Part shown: positions 16,252 to 24,658 of the stretch, piece after piece
Layout: each line of letters begins with the position of its first letter
Numbering within the stretch: the first letter of the stretch is position 1
DNA from: Christensenella sp. UBA7102
Lineage (GTDB): Bacteria > Bacillota > Clostridia > Christensenellales > UBA1750
Length of the DNA stretch: 64,000 nt
NCBI GenBank assembly: GCA_002492415.1
Contig: DKYK01000031.1
Coordinates: 22,568-86,567 of the forward strand
Direction of reading: 5' to 3'
Notes under the pieces: generated by a model
What the model saw: only the letters and a program-made list of their open reading frames with translations
Told to the model about the DNA's origin: nothing
The model's database searches: none
Position numbers and translations under genes: made by a program

Positions 16252-17382
16252 TTATGAATTTCGGCGCGGGGCGACGGCGCGGGCGATGTGCGCAAGGCGG
16301 GGATAGGCGTACTCGAAAAAACCCTTATAGGCCGGGCAGAAATAATTGAGGCTGAGCTGGCCGCCGACCATGGGTTCGCGATCCCGGCGACAGCCGCCGC
16401 GACACAGAGGGCGCCACTTGCACGCCGCGCATTCCGAAGCCAGGAGCCGGGAAGTCTCAATGAAACCGAGTGCATTGCGCGCGCGGTCGATGTCGGAAAG
16501 GCTGTCGGTGACAAGGCTGCCCAGGCGGTATTGGTCCAGCACGTAAAAGTCGCAGGGATAGACGCTGCCGTCCGCCTCCACCACGTTCTGACGCGAACAG
16601 AAACCCATCATGCCGCAGGCCTCGGGAGGATGCCCCAGCAGCATGCCCACCAGATTTTCAAAATAGCGATTGTAGATGAAGCGGCCGTGCGTCACATCGT
16701 CGAACCACAGATCGAACAGATCCTTGAGAAAGCGCTCGTACAGCGGCGGCGTCAGCGAGTAGGGGTGGCCGCCGCGCGTTTCGCCCAAGGGGTCCAGGCA
16801 GGGGATGTATTGCTGATAGGGCAGATCGTGGCGGCGATAGAAGGCGTAGATGGACTTGATCTCCTTGGCAACCTTGGCGGTGACGACGGTGAGGATGTTA
16901 AACTCCACCTTGTGCGCTTTGAGCAGGCGGACAGTCTGCATCAGGCGATGATGCGTGCCCTGGCCGTTGGCGTCAACGCGGTGCAGGTCGTGTATGGTCT
17001 CGGTGCCGTCCAGGGAGAGGCCGACGAGAAAGCGGTTTTCCGCAAAAAAGGCGGCCCATTCATCGTCCAGCAGCATGCCGTTGGTCTGGATGGCGTTGTG
17101 AAGCGCGACGCCGCGCGTGTTGTACTGACGCTCCAGCGCCATCAAACGGCGGTAAAAGGGGAGGCCCGACAGCGTTGGCTCGCCGCCCTGGAAGGCGAAC
17201 GTGATGTCCTGCGCGCCGCTGTCCAGCGCTTTGCGCACGACGAGTTCCAGCGTGTCCTCCGTCATCATGCCAAAGGACGGAATCTGGCGCTTTTCGGTGA
17301 TGTCGGCGTAAAAACAGTAGGTACAGCGCAGGTTGCAGTTGCCCGAGGCGGGCTTGATGAGCAGATGAAGCGGCGGTTGCAT
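16252..17382 (-). CDS. Anaerobic sulfatase-maturating enzyme (radical SAM/SPASM)
   Basis: This 376-residue protein has the radical SAM cluster motif CNLRCTYCFY near residue 15, the GGEPT loop, and SPASM cysteines (CGMMGFCSRQ, VYPCDFYVL, CAACKWRPLCRGGC, YFCPAYKGFF). These hold auxiliary FeS clusters, as in anSME. It would convert an active-site Cys or Ser of a sulfatase to formylglycine before export. ATG 17382 follows GAGGAGA; 20 extra in-frame residues upstream overlap the neighbouring promoter. No sulfatase gene lies in this window. The fucO neighbour hints at sulfated fucosyl glycans, which is inference. Confidence 0.88.
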   Translation of the reverse strand: MQPPLHLLIKPASGNCNLRCTYCFYADITEKRQIPSFGMMTEDTLELVVRKALDSGAQDITFAFQGGEPTLSGLPFYRRLMALERQYNTRGVALHNAIQTNGMLLDDEWAAFFAENRFLVGLSLDGTETIHDLHRVDANGQGTHHRLMQTVRLLKAHKVEFNILTVVTAKVAKEIKSIYAFYRRHDLPYQQYIPCLDPLGETRGGHPYSLTPPLYERFLKDLFDLWFDDVTHGRFIYNRYFENLVGMLLGHPPEACGMMGFCSRQNVVEADGSVYPCDFYVLDQYRLGSLVTDSLSDIDRARNALGFIETSRLLASECAACKWRPLCRGGCRRDREPMVGGQLSLNYFCPAYKGFFEYAYPRLAHIARAVAPRRNS

Positions 17383-17435
17383 GGCGCGTCTCCTCTCAAT
17401 AAAATCCATATTAAGTATATCGTTGCGCGATGCTT

Positions 17436-17465
17436 TTGACAAGCGGCGGCAGCGTAAAGTATAAT
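17436..17465 (+). promoter_or_regulatory. Promoter of the 17509 HAD gene
   Basis: TTGACA (17436-17441), 18 bases and TATAAT (17460-17465): both hexamers are consensus. Confidence 0.8.
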
Positions 17466-17508
17466 GGGAAGAAATTGGCGTTTTGCCGTCATCTTTGGAG
17501 GTCTGAAA

Positions 17509-18234
17509 ATGTACGAGGCGATATTATTCGATCTGGATGGAACGCTGCTTCCGATGGATCAGGAACAGTTTGTCCACGGCTATTTTGGCGCGCTGTGCAG
17601 GCGGTTTGCGCCTCTGGGCTATGAACCTAAGCGCTTGATCGACACCGTGTGGAAGGGAACGAGCGCGATGGTGAAAAATGACGGCGGCATGAGCAACTGC
17701 GAGAGATTCTGGCAGGTGTTCGCATCGGTCTACGGGCAGGAGAAGCTGGCGGACCGACCGCAGTTTGACGACTTTTACGCAAAGGAGTTCAACGAGGCGG
17801 CGGCGCAGACGCAGCCTACGCCGCTGGCCGACCGCTGCGTCAAGGCGCTGAAGAAAAAAGGCTATCCTGTGATCCTGGCCACGAATCCCATCTTTCCGCG
17901 CGTGGCGACGCTGGCGCGCATTGGATGGGCGAGGCTGGACGCACAGGATTTTGCGCACATCACCACCTATGAAAACAGTGCGCGCTGCAAGCCCAATCCC
18001 GATTATTATGCTGGGATCTGCGAAGCGCAGCGGATTCATCCCGCAAAGTGCCTGATGGTGGGCAATGACTACGTGGAGGACCTGGCCGCGTCGCAGACCG
18101 GCATGGAAGTGTATCTGGCGACGGATTGTCTGATTGCGCCGGAGGGAACGGACCTGAGCGCGGTTCTGCACGGCACGCTGGCCGAGCTGTGCGCGCAGCT
18201 TGAAACCTTCCCGCCCTTCCGCGAGGGAAACTGA
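17509..18234 (+). CDS. HAD-family hydrolase
   Basis: This 241-residue cytosolic HAD phosphatase has motif I FDLDGTLLPMD with both aspartates, ATNPIFP for motif II, the lysine in CKPNPDYY and the acidic VGNDYVEDL motif. The helical cap between residues 20 and 95 marks subfamily IA. The substrate is unknown; phosphoglycolate or a sugar phosphate are typical. GGAGGT precedes ATG 17509. It is monocistronic. Confidence 0.85.
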   Translation: MYEAILFDLDGTLLPMDQEQFVHGYFGALCRRFAPLGYEPKRLIDTVWKGTSAMVKNDGGMSNCERFWQVFASVYGQEKLADRPQFDDFYAKEFNEAAAQTQPTPLADRCVKALKKKGYPVILATNPIFPRVATLARIGWARLDAQDFAHITTYENSARCKPNPDYYAGICEAQRIHPAKCLMVGNDYVEDLAASQTGMEVYLATDCLIAPEGTDLSAVLHGTLAELCAQLETFPPFREGN

Positions 18235-18256
18235 GCGCAGCTTAAATTGTAAAGTA

Positions 18257-18300
18257 AAGCCGTCATCCTGCCCCCAAAGGGTCGAATGACGGCTTCTTTG
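18257..18300. terminator. Terminator between HAD and calcium ATPase genes
   Basis: The arms AAGCCGTCAT (18257-18266) and ATGACGGCTT (18286-18295) are followed by CTTTG. It serves the convergent genes. Confidence 0.75.
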
Positions 18301-18306
18301 TTAAGG

Positions 18307-20919
18307 CTAGGCCTTGTGCCAGCCCATCGCCTTGGTGAACTCCACCACGGGAATCGACACGAGGGACAGCCCCAGACCCACGAAATACAGCCAGCCGGGC
18401 AGCGCAACCAGCTCGAATACCGCGGACAGCGGCGGGATGAACAGCACGGCGGCGGTCAGCGCGATGCCGACCAGAGCGGCGTTGTTCATATGGCGGTTGG
18501 AGAACACGCCCACCTTAAACAGACTTTGGTTGGTGCGCATATTGAACGCATGGAAGATCTGCGAAAGCGTCAGCACCGTGAAGGCAAGCGTCTGGCCGCC
18601 AGCGAGCGTACCGGTGACCCGTTCGCCCAGCCAGAAGGCGAAGAGCGTCAGACCGGAGAACAGCACGCCCTGCAGGGCGACGCGCAGCCCCATGCCGTGC
18701 GCGAAAATGCTTTCATTGCGCGGCTTGGGCTTGCGGTCCATCACGTCGGACTCAACGGCTTCCATGCCGATGGCGATTGCGGGCAGAGAGTCGGTGACCA
18801 GATTGATCCACAGCAGGTGCATGGACAGCAGAGGCGACTTGTGCCAGCAGACCATCGCCAGAAACACGGTCAGGATCTCGCCGATATTGGTGCCCAGCAG
18901 GAATCCTACGGCTTTTTTGATGTTGTCATAGATGCCGCGGCCTTCCTGCACCGCGTCTACGATGGTGGCAAAGTTATCGTCGGTCAGCGTCATGTCGGCC
19001 GCGCCCTTGGCCACGTCGGTGCCCGTTATGCCCATCGCGCAGCCGATGTCCGCGGCCTTGAGCGCGGGGGCGTCGTTGACGCCGTCGCCCGTCATGGACA
19101 CGATCTCACCCTGCCGCTGCCAGGCGCGCACGATGCGGATCTTATCCTCGGGAGAGACGCGGGCGTAGACCGAAATGCCGCGCACGCGCTGATCCAGCTC
19201 GCCATCGGTCATGTTCTGCAGCTGTGCGCCGGTGACAGCTTCGTCGCCCGGCTGCAGGATGCCCAGATCCCGCGCGATGGCGCTGGCGGTGACCACATGG
19301 TCGCCGGTAATCATCACGGGTTTGATGCCGGCCCTGCGGCACTGCCTGACGGCCTCGCGCGCCTCGGGGCGCGGCGGATCGATCATACCCACCAATCCCA
19401 GCAGCGTCAACCCCTGCTCAAGCGATGCGCTCGAAGGCGTCTCGGGCACGGAATCGATCTGCTTACAGGCCACAGCCAGTACGCGCAGCGCCTGCGCGCT
19501 CATTTCATCGCAGACCGCGCGAGCCCTGTCCAGGTCGCCGCAGATACAGCGCGCGGCCAGCACGTCAAAGGCGCCCTTGACGATGACCACGTTCTTGCCG
19601 TCGATGCGGTTGACGGTGGTCATCAGCTTGCGGTCGGAGTCAAAGGGCAGCTCGGCAAGGCGGGGATGCAGCGCGTTTAAGGCGCTTTGGGCGATGCCGT
19701 TTTTGTGTGCGGCCACGAGAATGGCCGTCTCGGTGGGGTCGCCGATGTGCTGCTCGGTTTCGCCGGAGAAATCCACCGCGCCGTCACAGCAAAGCGTGGC
19801 AAGGCGCAGAAGGCGACGCACGGCGTCGGAGTTGTCTGTGGAGATCGCCTCGGGTGCGGCGGCGCCATCGACGTAAGCGTGGGTGAGCGTCATGCGGTTC
19901 TGCGTCAGCGTGCCCGTTTTATCCGAGCAGATGACGGAAGCGGAGCCCAACGTCTCGACGGCGGGCAAGCGGCGGATGATGGCGTTCTTTTTCACCATGC
20001 GCTGTACGCCGATGGACAGCACAATGGTCACGATGGCGGGAAGCCCCTCGGGGATGGCGGAGACGGCGAGGGAAACGGCGGTCATGAAAATATCCATCAC
20101 GGGCATGCCGTTTGCAAGGCCCACGACGAACACCACCGCGCACGCGGCCAGCGCCAGAATGCCCAGATACTTGCCCAGATTGGCCAGCTTTTTCTGCAGC
20201 GGAGTCTGCGAGTCCGCGCTGGAATCCAGCAGGTTGGCGATCTTGCCCATCTCGGTATTCATGCCCGTTGCGGTGACCACGGCCGTCGCGCGGCCATAGG
20301 TAATTGAGCAGCCTGAGTAAACCATGTTGCGGCGATCGCCCAGCGGGGCGTTGGCGGCTACATCGGCCTGCGCATCCTTTTCGGCGGGCACGGATTCGCC
20401 CGTCAGAGCGGATTCCTCGCATTTTAAGGAAGAAGAGGCGAGAAGCCGAGCATCTGCAGGTACAAAATCGCCGGCTTCCAGCAGAATGACATCGCCTGCA
20501 ACCAGGTCTTTGGCCTCGATGATGGACTCCTTGCCGCCGCGCAGCACGCGGGCATGGGGCGCGGACAGATTTTTCAGCGCGTCGAGCGCCTTTTCCGCCC
20601 GACTCTCCTGCATCACGCCCATGATCGCATTTGCGATGACGATGGCCACGATGAGCAGAGGCTCGAAGAATTCCGACGCTTCGCCGGAGGAGCAGGCTAC
20701 GGCGAAGGATACCGCCGCAGCTGCCAGCAGGATCAGAATCATCACGTCTTTGAACTGATCGAAGAAGCGCTGGGCGAAGGTCCTCTTTTTGCCTTCGCGC
20801 AGGCGGTTTTCGCCGTCGCGGGTCAGCCGTACTGCGGCCTCTTCGGGGGTTAGGCCGGTTTGCGCGTCGGTGGCAAGTTCGCGCAGCAGGTCGTTCCGTT
20901 TTGCGTCATGCGGTGTCAA
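18307..20919 (-). CDS. PMCA/SERCA-type calcium-translocating P-type ATPase
   Basis: This 870-residue P2-type ATPase has an actuator TGES loop, membrane helix 4 with the calcium motif AIPEGLPAIV, the phosphorylation site SDKTGTLTQNRM, the nucleotide-domain KGAFD, the hinge TGDGVNDAPALK, and helix 6 (WINLVTDSLPA). It exports Ca2+ from the cytosol. TTG 20919 is chosen: AGGGAGG sits 11 bases upstream, the first residues then match the family N-terminus, and the in-frame ATG 20955 overlaps the -10 box. It is monocistronic. Confidence 0.9.
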   Translation of the reverse strand: MTPHDAKRNDLLRELATDAQTGLTPEEAAVRLTRDGENRLREGKKRTFAQRFFDQFKDVMILILLAAAAVSFAVACSSGEASEFFEPLLIVAIVIANAIMGVMQESRAEKALDALKNLSAPHARVLRGGKESIIEAKDLVAGDVILLEAGDFVPADARLLASSSLKCEESALTGESVPAEKDAQADVAANAPLGDRRNMVYSGCSITYGRATAVVTATGMNTEMGKIANLLDSSADSQTPLQKKLANLGKYLGILALAACAVVFVVGLANGMPVMDIFMTAVSLAVSAIPEGLPAIVTIVLSIGVQRMVKKNAIIRRLPAVETLGSASVICSDKTGTLTQNRMTLTHAYVDGAAAPEAISTDNSDAVRRLLRLATLCCDGAVDFSGETEQHIGDPTETAILVAAHKNGIAQSALNALHPRLAELPFDSDRKLMTTVNRIDGKNVVIVKGAFDVLAARCICGDLDRARAVCDEMSAQALRVLAVACKQIDSVPETPSSASLEQGLTLLGLVGMIDPPRPEAREAVRQCRRAGIKPVMITGDHVVTASAIARDLGILQPGDEAVTGAQLQNMTDGELDQRVRGISVYARVSPEDKIRIVRAWQRQGEIVSMTGDGVNDAPALKAADIGCAMGITGTDVAKGAADMTLTDDNFATIVDAVQEGRGIYDNIKKAVGFLLGTNIGEILTVFLAMVCWHKSPLLSMHLLWINLVTDSLPAIAIGMEAVESDVMDRKPKPRNESIFAHGMGLRVALQGVLFSGLTLFAFWLGERVTGTLAGGQTLAFTVLTLSQIFHAFNMRTNQSLFKVGVFSNRHMNNAALVGIALTAAVLFIPPLSAVFELVALPGWLYFVGLGLSLVSIPVVEFTKAMGWHKA

Positions 20920-20953
20920 AATTTCAACATCCTCCCTGTCAGTTGTTGGAATC

Positions 20954-20982
20954 ATTGTACGGCGCGCGCGCCGCATTGTCAT
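20954..20982 (-). promoter_or_regulatory. Calcium ATPase promoter with a 14-base GC palindrome
   Basis: On the minus strand ATGACA (20977-20982), 17 bases and TACAAT (20954-20959). Most of the spacer is a perfect palindrome CGGCGCGCGCGCCG (20960-20973), a candidate operator or supercoil-sensitive element. Confidence 0.6.
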
Positions 20983-21064
20983 CGGACAAAATTGCCCAGC
21001 TGCGTAAATTTTGCTCAGGTTGCGAATGATGTTACCTTTTTGGACACTTTTCAGTTTTTGTCCA

Positions 21065-21093
21065 TTTGGATGCGGGGCGTGGAGAGGTATGAT
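21065..21093 (+). promoter_or_regulatory. Promoter of the ftsH unit
   Basis: TTTGGA (21065-21070), 17 bases and TATGAT (21088-21093), 18 bases before the GTG start at 21112. Confidence 0.6.
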
Positions 21094-21111
21094 AATAAAG
21101 GGTGATGAACA

Positions 21112-22140
21112 GTGGAAATGAACGAGCTGCGCCGGGCCATTGTGCGCTCGGCGGTGCATAAGGGGATCGAAGAAGTGCGGGAGGACCCAAAGCGCGGCGT
21201 CCGCAAGCTGGTGGATATGGGTTCTCATTTTTCAAAGGGAAGGTTCCAGAAGCAAACCTTTGCAATTATGCAGAACGAGCTGACGGACGTGAACAGCGCC
21301 TATTATGCGATGGTGATGCGTATCAGCCGCTACGTGCGGCCCGAGGCGCTGGAGGAATTTGGGCTGAATGTGGGATACAACAGCTGGACGCACGGCGCGC
21401 AGATCATCCGCGCGCACGAAGCGGAGCACGGCTACAACGTGCCCTGGTGCCTGGTGCTGGACCTGCGGCAGAGCGCGGGCTACGATGTGGACGAATTGAT
21501 GTGTCAGGGAAAAAAGCTGGGAATATATGCCTATATGGTGTTCGGCGGTAGCCGCACGCAGCTGGACGAGTTGTATCCTCTCTTTTATAAGCACAAGGAC
21601 TGCGCGGTGCTGGTGATGCTGCGCACGCCTGAACTGCCGCTGGTCAACATTGAGAACGTGAACAACGTGGCGCTGCTGGTGCCGCAGAACGAGCCGGGCG
21701 CGCGGGAGAGCGCGCAGGAACTGCAGAAGCGCGGCTGCCTGTACGGTACTTGGGTACACTATAGCGATGGCACGGCAACCGCGGTCACGAACGGCAGTGC
21801 GGAGGCGCTGGCCGAGGAATTGGGCGCGTTTTCGCTGATAGCGGTGTCCGAGCCGGGCACAGGCACGGAAACCTGCGAGCGCGTGGCGCAATATGCGGTG
21901 AAGGAGCGGGAGCACAAGCGGTATCTGCCCTTTCTGGCGGAGTTCTTCAGTGACATCGAGCGCATCGACCGCATCATTTCCGTGGAGCCCTGTATGCTGG
22001 GCGTCAGCGCGGACGGCACGGTATTTACCGCGCAGGGAACCAACCCCAACTTGAATGTGCAGAACATCGCGCTGGAGGATGTACTGATGTGCACCATGCC
22101 GTGCGTGACCTACAAAACCGATCAAGACGCTAAGGAGTGA
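21112..22140 (+). CDS. Radical-SAM/SPASM-like protein lacking FeS cysteines
   Basis: This 342-residue protein reads like a radical SAM/SPASM enzyme stripped of its clusters. The segment HGYNVPWCLVLDL (106-118) sits where family members have PW...CNLxCxxCY, but LRQSAGYDVDELM replaces CxxxCxxC. KKLGIYAYMVFGG (134-146) matches the strand before GGEP, here GGSR. GVSADGTVF (297-305) matches the SPASM N-A-D-G-D-V-x-P-C strand without the Cys. It should not bind a SAM-type 4Fe-4S cluster. GTG 21112 follows AAAGGG. It ends four bases before ftsH, so the two share a message. A regulatory or scaffold role is inference. Confidence 0.65.
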   Translation: MEMNELRRAIVRSAVHKGIEEVREDPKRGVRKLVDMGSHFSKGRFQKQTFAIMQNELTDVNSAYYAMVMRISRYVRPEALEEFGLNVGYNSWTHGAQIIRAHEAEHGYNVPWCLVLDLRQSAGYDVDELMCQGKKLGIYAYMVFGGSRTQLDELYPLFYKHKDCAVLVMLRTPELPLVNIENVNNVALLVPQNEPGARESAQELQKRGCLYGTWVHYSDGTATAVTNGSAEALAEELGAFSLIAVSEPGTGTETCERVAQYAVKEREHKRYLPFLAEFFSDIERIDRIISVEPCMLGVSADGTVFTAQGTNPNLNVQNIALEDVLMCTMPCVTYKTDQDAKE

Positions 22141-22144
22141 CGAC

Positions 22145-23977
22145 ATGAAAGAAGTTAAGCCCCCAAAAAAGCCGTTGATTTTTTACTACCTGATCGTGCT
22201 GGCGATTCTGCTGGCGCTGAATCTGTTCCTCATGCCTACGCTGATGAACCGTTCCATTGAAGACGTGGGCTATTCAAAGTTCCTTTCCATGCTCTCGCAG
22301 GGAGAGGTGGGCCAGGTGCAGGTAAAAGAAGACGTGATCCTGTTTACAGACAGCGCGGAACGTCCCCACATCTATAAGACTGGCAAAATGGAGGACCCCG
22401 ATCTGGTCAATCGCCTGGAGAGCGCGGGCGTGGAGTACGAAAAAGCCATCGTCGAGCAGGGAAATCCGATTTTGGAATTCCTGCTGTCCTGGATCCTGCC
22501 CTTTGCGGTGATCATCCTGCTGGGCCAGCTGCTCTCGCGCATGATGATGAAAAAGATGGGCGGCGGCGTGGGGAATCCGGCGATGAGCTTCGGAAAGAGC
22601 AACGCGAAGGTGTATGTGCCCTCTACCACGGGCATTAAGTTCGCGGATGTGGCCGGCGAGGACGAGGCAAAGGAAGTGCTCACTGAAATCGTGGATTTCC
22701 TGCACAACCCAAAGAAATACACCGAGATCGGCGCCAAGATGCCCAAGGGTGCGCTGCTGGTGGGGCCTCCCGGCACCGGCAAAACGCTGCTGGCCAAGGC
22801 CGTTGCGGGCGAAGCGAACGTGCCCTTTTTCTCCATCTCCGGTTCGGAATTCGTGGAGATGTTCGTGGGCATGGGCGCGGCCAAGGTGCGCGACCTGTTC
22901 CAGCAGGCCAATGAAAAGGCGCCGTGCATCGTGTTTATCGACGAGATTGACACCATCGGCAAAAAGCGCGACGGCGCAAACGGTATGGGCGGCAACGACG
23001 AGCGTGAACAGACTCTCAACCAGCTGCTGACCGAAATGGACGGCTTTGACGGCACCAAGGGCGTTGTGATATTGGCTGCGACCAACCGGCCCGAATCCCT
23101 AGATCCCGCGCTGCTGCGCCCCGGGCGCTTTGACCGAAGAGTGCCCGTGGAGCTGCCGGATCTGGCGGGACGCGAGGCCATTCTGCGCGTGCACGCTGCA
23201 AAGGTCAAGCACGTCCCCAATCTGGATTTCAACGCTATCGCCCGCGCTGCGGCCGGCGCGTCGGGCGCGGAGCTTGCCAACATTGTCAACGAGGCCGCGC
23301 TGCGCGCCGTGCGCCAGGGTCGCAGCCAGGTGCAGCAGAGCGATATGGAGGAGAGCGTCGAGGTGGTCATCGCGGGCTACCAGAAGAAGAACAAGATACT
23401 CTCCGACAAGGAGAAACTGATCGTGTCCTATCACGAGATCGGCCATGCGCTGGTTGCGGCGCTGCAGACGCACTCCGCACCTGTGCACAAGATCACCATC
23501 ATTCCCCGCACCTCCGGCGCGTTGGGCTACACCATGCAGGTGGAGGAGGGTGAGCACAACCTGATGAGCAAGACCGAGATAGAGAATAAGATCGCCACCT
23601 TTACCGGCGGTCGCGTGGCAGAGGAGTTGGTGTTCCACTCCATTACCACCGGCGCGTCCAACGACATTGAGCAGGCCACGCGCCTGGCGCGCGCGATGCT
23701 GGCGCAGTTCGGCATGAGCGAGGAGTTTGGCATGGTGGCGCTGCAGACACAGAACAACGTCTACCTGGGCGGCGACGCGTCGCTGGCCTGCTCGCCCGAG
23801 ATGGCGGCGAAGCTGGACCAGAAGGTGATTGATCTGGTCAAGCAGCAGTATGCGCGCGCAGAAAAGCTCATTTCGGAGAATATGGGCAAGCTGCACGAGC
23901 TGGCCAAGTACCTCTACGAGAAGGAAACCATCACCGGCGAGGAGTTCATGACCATATTGGAGGACAAGGCGGAGTAG
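22145..23977 (+). CDS. ftsH: ATP-dependent zinc metalloprotease FtsH
   Basis: This 610-residue protein has two membrane helices (about 10-32 and 108-130) flanking an extracytoplasmic domain. The AAA+ module carries GPPGTGKT (207-214), Walker B IVFIDEID and SRH RPGRFDR. The M41 protease zinc site is HEIGH (430-434), with a later Asp ligand in the SNDIEQ segment. FtsH degrades membrane and short-lived cytosolic proteins. Translation follows the upstream radical-SAM-like gene after a four-base gap. It ends at a strong terminator. In many Firmicutes ftsH follows tilS-hpt, so this context is unusual. Confidence 0.97.
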   Translation: MKEVKPPKKPLIFYYLIVLAILLALNLFLMPTLMNRSIEDVGYSKFLSMLSQGEVGQVQVKEDVILFTDSAERPHIYKTGKMEDPDLVNRLESAGVEYEKAIVEQGNPILEFLLSWILPFAVIILLGQLLSRMMMKKMGGGVGNPAMSFGKSNAKVYVPSTTGIKFADVAGEDEAKEVLTEIVDFLHNPKKYTEIGAKMPKGALLVGPPGTGKTLLAKAVAGEANVPFFSISGSEFVEMFVGMGAAKVRDLFQQANEKAPCIVFIDEIDTIGKKRDGANGMGGNDEREQTLNQLLTEMDGFDGTKGVVILAATNRPESLDPALLRPGRFDRRVPVELPDLAGREAILRVHAAKVKHVPNLDFNAIARAAAGASGAELANIVNEAALRAVRQGRSQVQQSDMEESVEVVIAGYQKKNKILSDKEKLIVSYHEIGHALVAALQTHSAPVHKITIIPRTSGALGYTMQVEEGEHNLMSKTEIENKIATFTGGRVAEELVFHSITTGASNDIEQATRLARAMLAQFGMSEEFGMVALQTQNNVYLGGDASLACSPEMAAKLDQKVIDLVKQQYARAEKLISENMGKLHELAKYLYEKETITGEEFMTILEDKAE

Positions 23978-23988
23978 TCGCCTTTTGA

Positions 23989-24036
23989 AGGACAGAGGCC
24001 CCGGGAAGCGCACAGCGCATTTCCCGGGGCCTGTCC
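23989..24036. terminator. Terminator after ftsH
   Basis: The arms GGCCCCGGGAA (23997-24007) and TTCCCGGGGCC (24021-24031) are extended by GGACA/TGTCC. It lies between ftsH and the convergent tetR-type gene. Confidence 0.8.
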
Positions 24037-24043
24037 TGTTTGT

Positions 24044-24562
24044 TTAGTTGTTTTTGTGCCCTGTTGCGCGGATGATGAGCGAGACAAAGCGCTCGGGCGT
24101 CATGCTTCCGTCACGCAGCCAGCGCTTAATGGCGCAAAGAAAGGCGTCTGTGTAAAAGGTGGTGTAGAAATCATGCGCGTCATCGTCGTCCACGACGTCG
24201 GTGTAGTGCGTCAGGATGACGGGGCTCATCATCTCGGCAAAGTAGTCGGAAAAGCTGTTCTGCCCCGTCTGCTCCAGCGCATTGACGTAGAAGGCGCGAT
24301 TGGCATAGAAGTACTCGCAGACGCTCGTGAGAAAGGAGGCGCTGTCCTGCACGGAGGCATCCAGCAGGCGCTCGACGAACTCGGTGTAGAAGATCCAGTT
24401 GACCAGATCATATTTGTCCTTGAAGTGGTAGTAAAAGCTCTTGCGGTTCATACTGCACGCCTCGCAGATGTCCCCGACGCTGATCTTGGGCAGCGGACGG
24501 TCTGCCATCAGGCGCTTGAGAGCGGCAGCCAGAGCTTTTTTAGTGATGGAAGAATCCGGCAC
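24044..24562 (-). CDS. TetR-family regulator (DhaS/TetR_C_8-like)
   Basis: This 172-residue protein has an N-terminal helix-turn-helix (ISVGDICEACSMNRKSFYYHF, residues about 27-47) ending in the family FYYHFKDKYDL signature. The C-terminal ligand domain resembles the DhaS-like TetR_C_8 group. GTG 24562 follows AAGGAGGGAAGC. Its promoter overlaps a long inverted repeat (24606-24630), so it probably represses itself. The adjacent recombinase gene is upstream on the same strand, and no obvious target operon adjoins. Confidence 0.85.
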   Translation of the reverse strand: MPDSSITKKALAAALKRLMADRPLPKISVGDICEACSMNRKSFYYHFKDKYDLVNWIFYTEFVERLLDASVQDSASFLTSVCEYFYANRAFYVNALEQTGQNSFSDYFAEMMSPVILTHYTDVVDDDDAHDFYTTFYTDAFLCAIKRWLRDGSMTPERFVSLIIRATGHKNN

Positions 24563-24594
24563 GAGCTTCCCTCCTTGCCCGAATGATGTCCACC

Positions 24595-24630
24595 ATTATA
24601 ACAGATTTTTCCTTTGGAAGAAAGGAAAAA
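24595..24630 (-). promoter_or_regulatory. tetR-type promoter and 10-base-arm operator
   Basis: TATAAT on the minus strand lies at 24595-24600 with a weak TTTCTT -35 at 24618-24623. The perfect inverted repeat TTTTTCCTTT-GGAAG-AAAGGAAAAA (24606-24630) covers the -35 and spacer, the expected place for an autorepressor operator. Confidence 0.6.
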
Positions 24631-24635
24631 ATGAT

Positions 24636-24654
24636 GGAGAAAAATTTTTTCTCC
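24636..24654. repeat. A/T-rich palindrome between resolvase and tetR-type genes
   Basis: GGAGAAAAATTTTTTCTCC is an almost loopless inverted repeat just past the resolvase stop codon. It could be a second TetR half-site pair, a weak terminator for the recombinase message, or a recombinase site. Confidence 0.4.
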
Positions 24655-24658
24655 GCCG

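Noticed and set aside
21112..22140. Sequencing frameshift hiding the radical SAM cysteines.
   Set aside because: The frame continues with coherent codon use and family-like sequence on both sides of the missing motif, so a loss by substitution is more likely.
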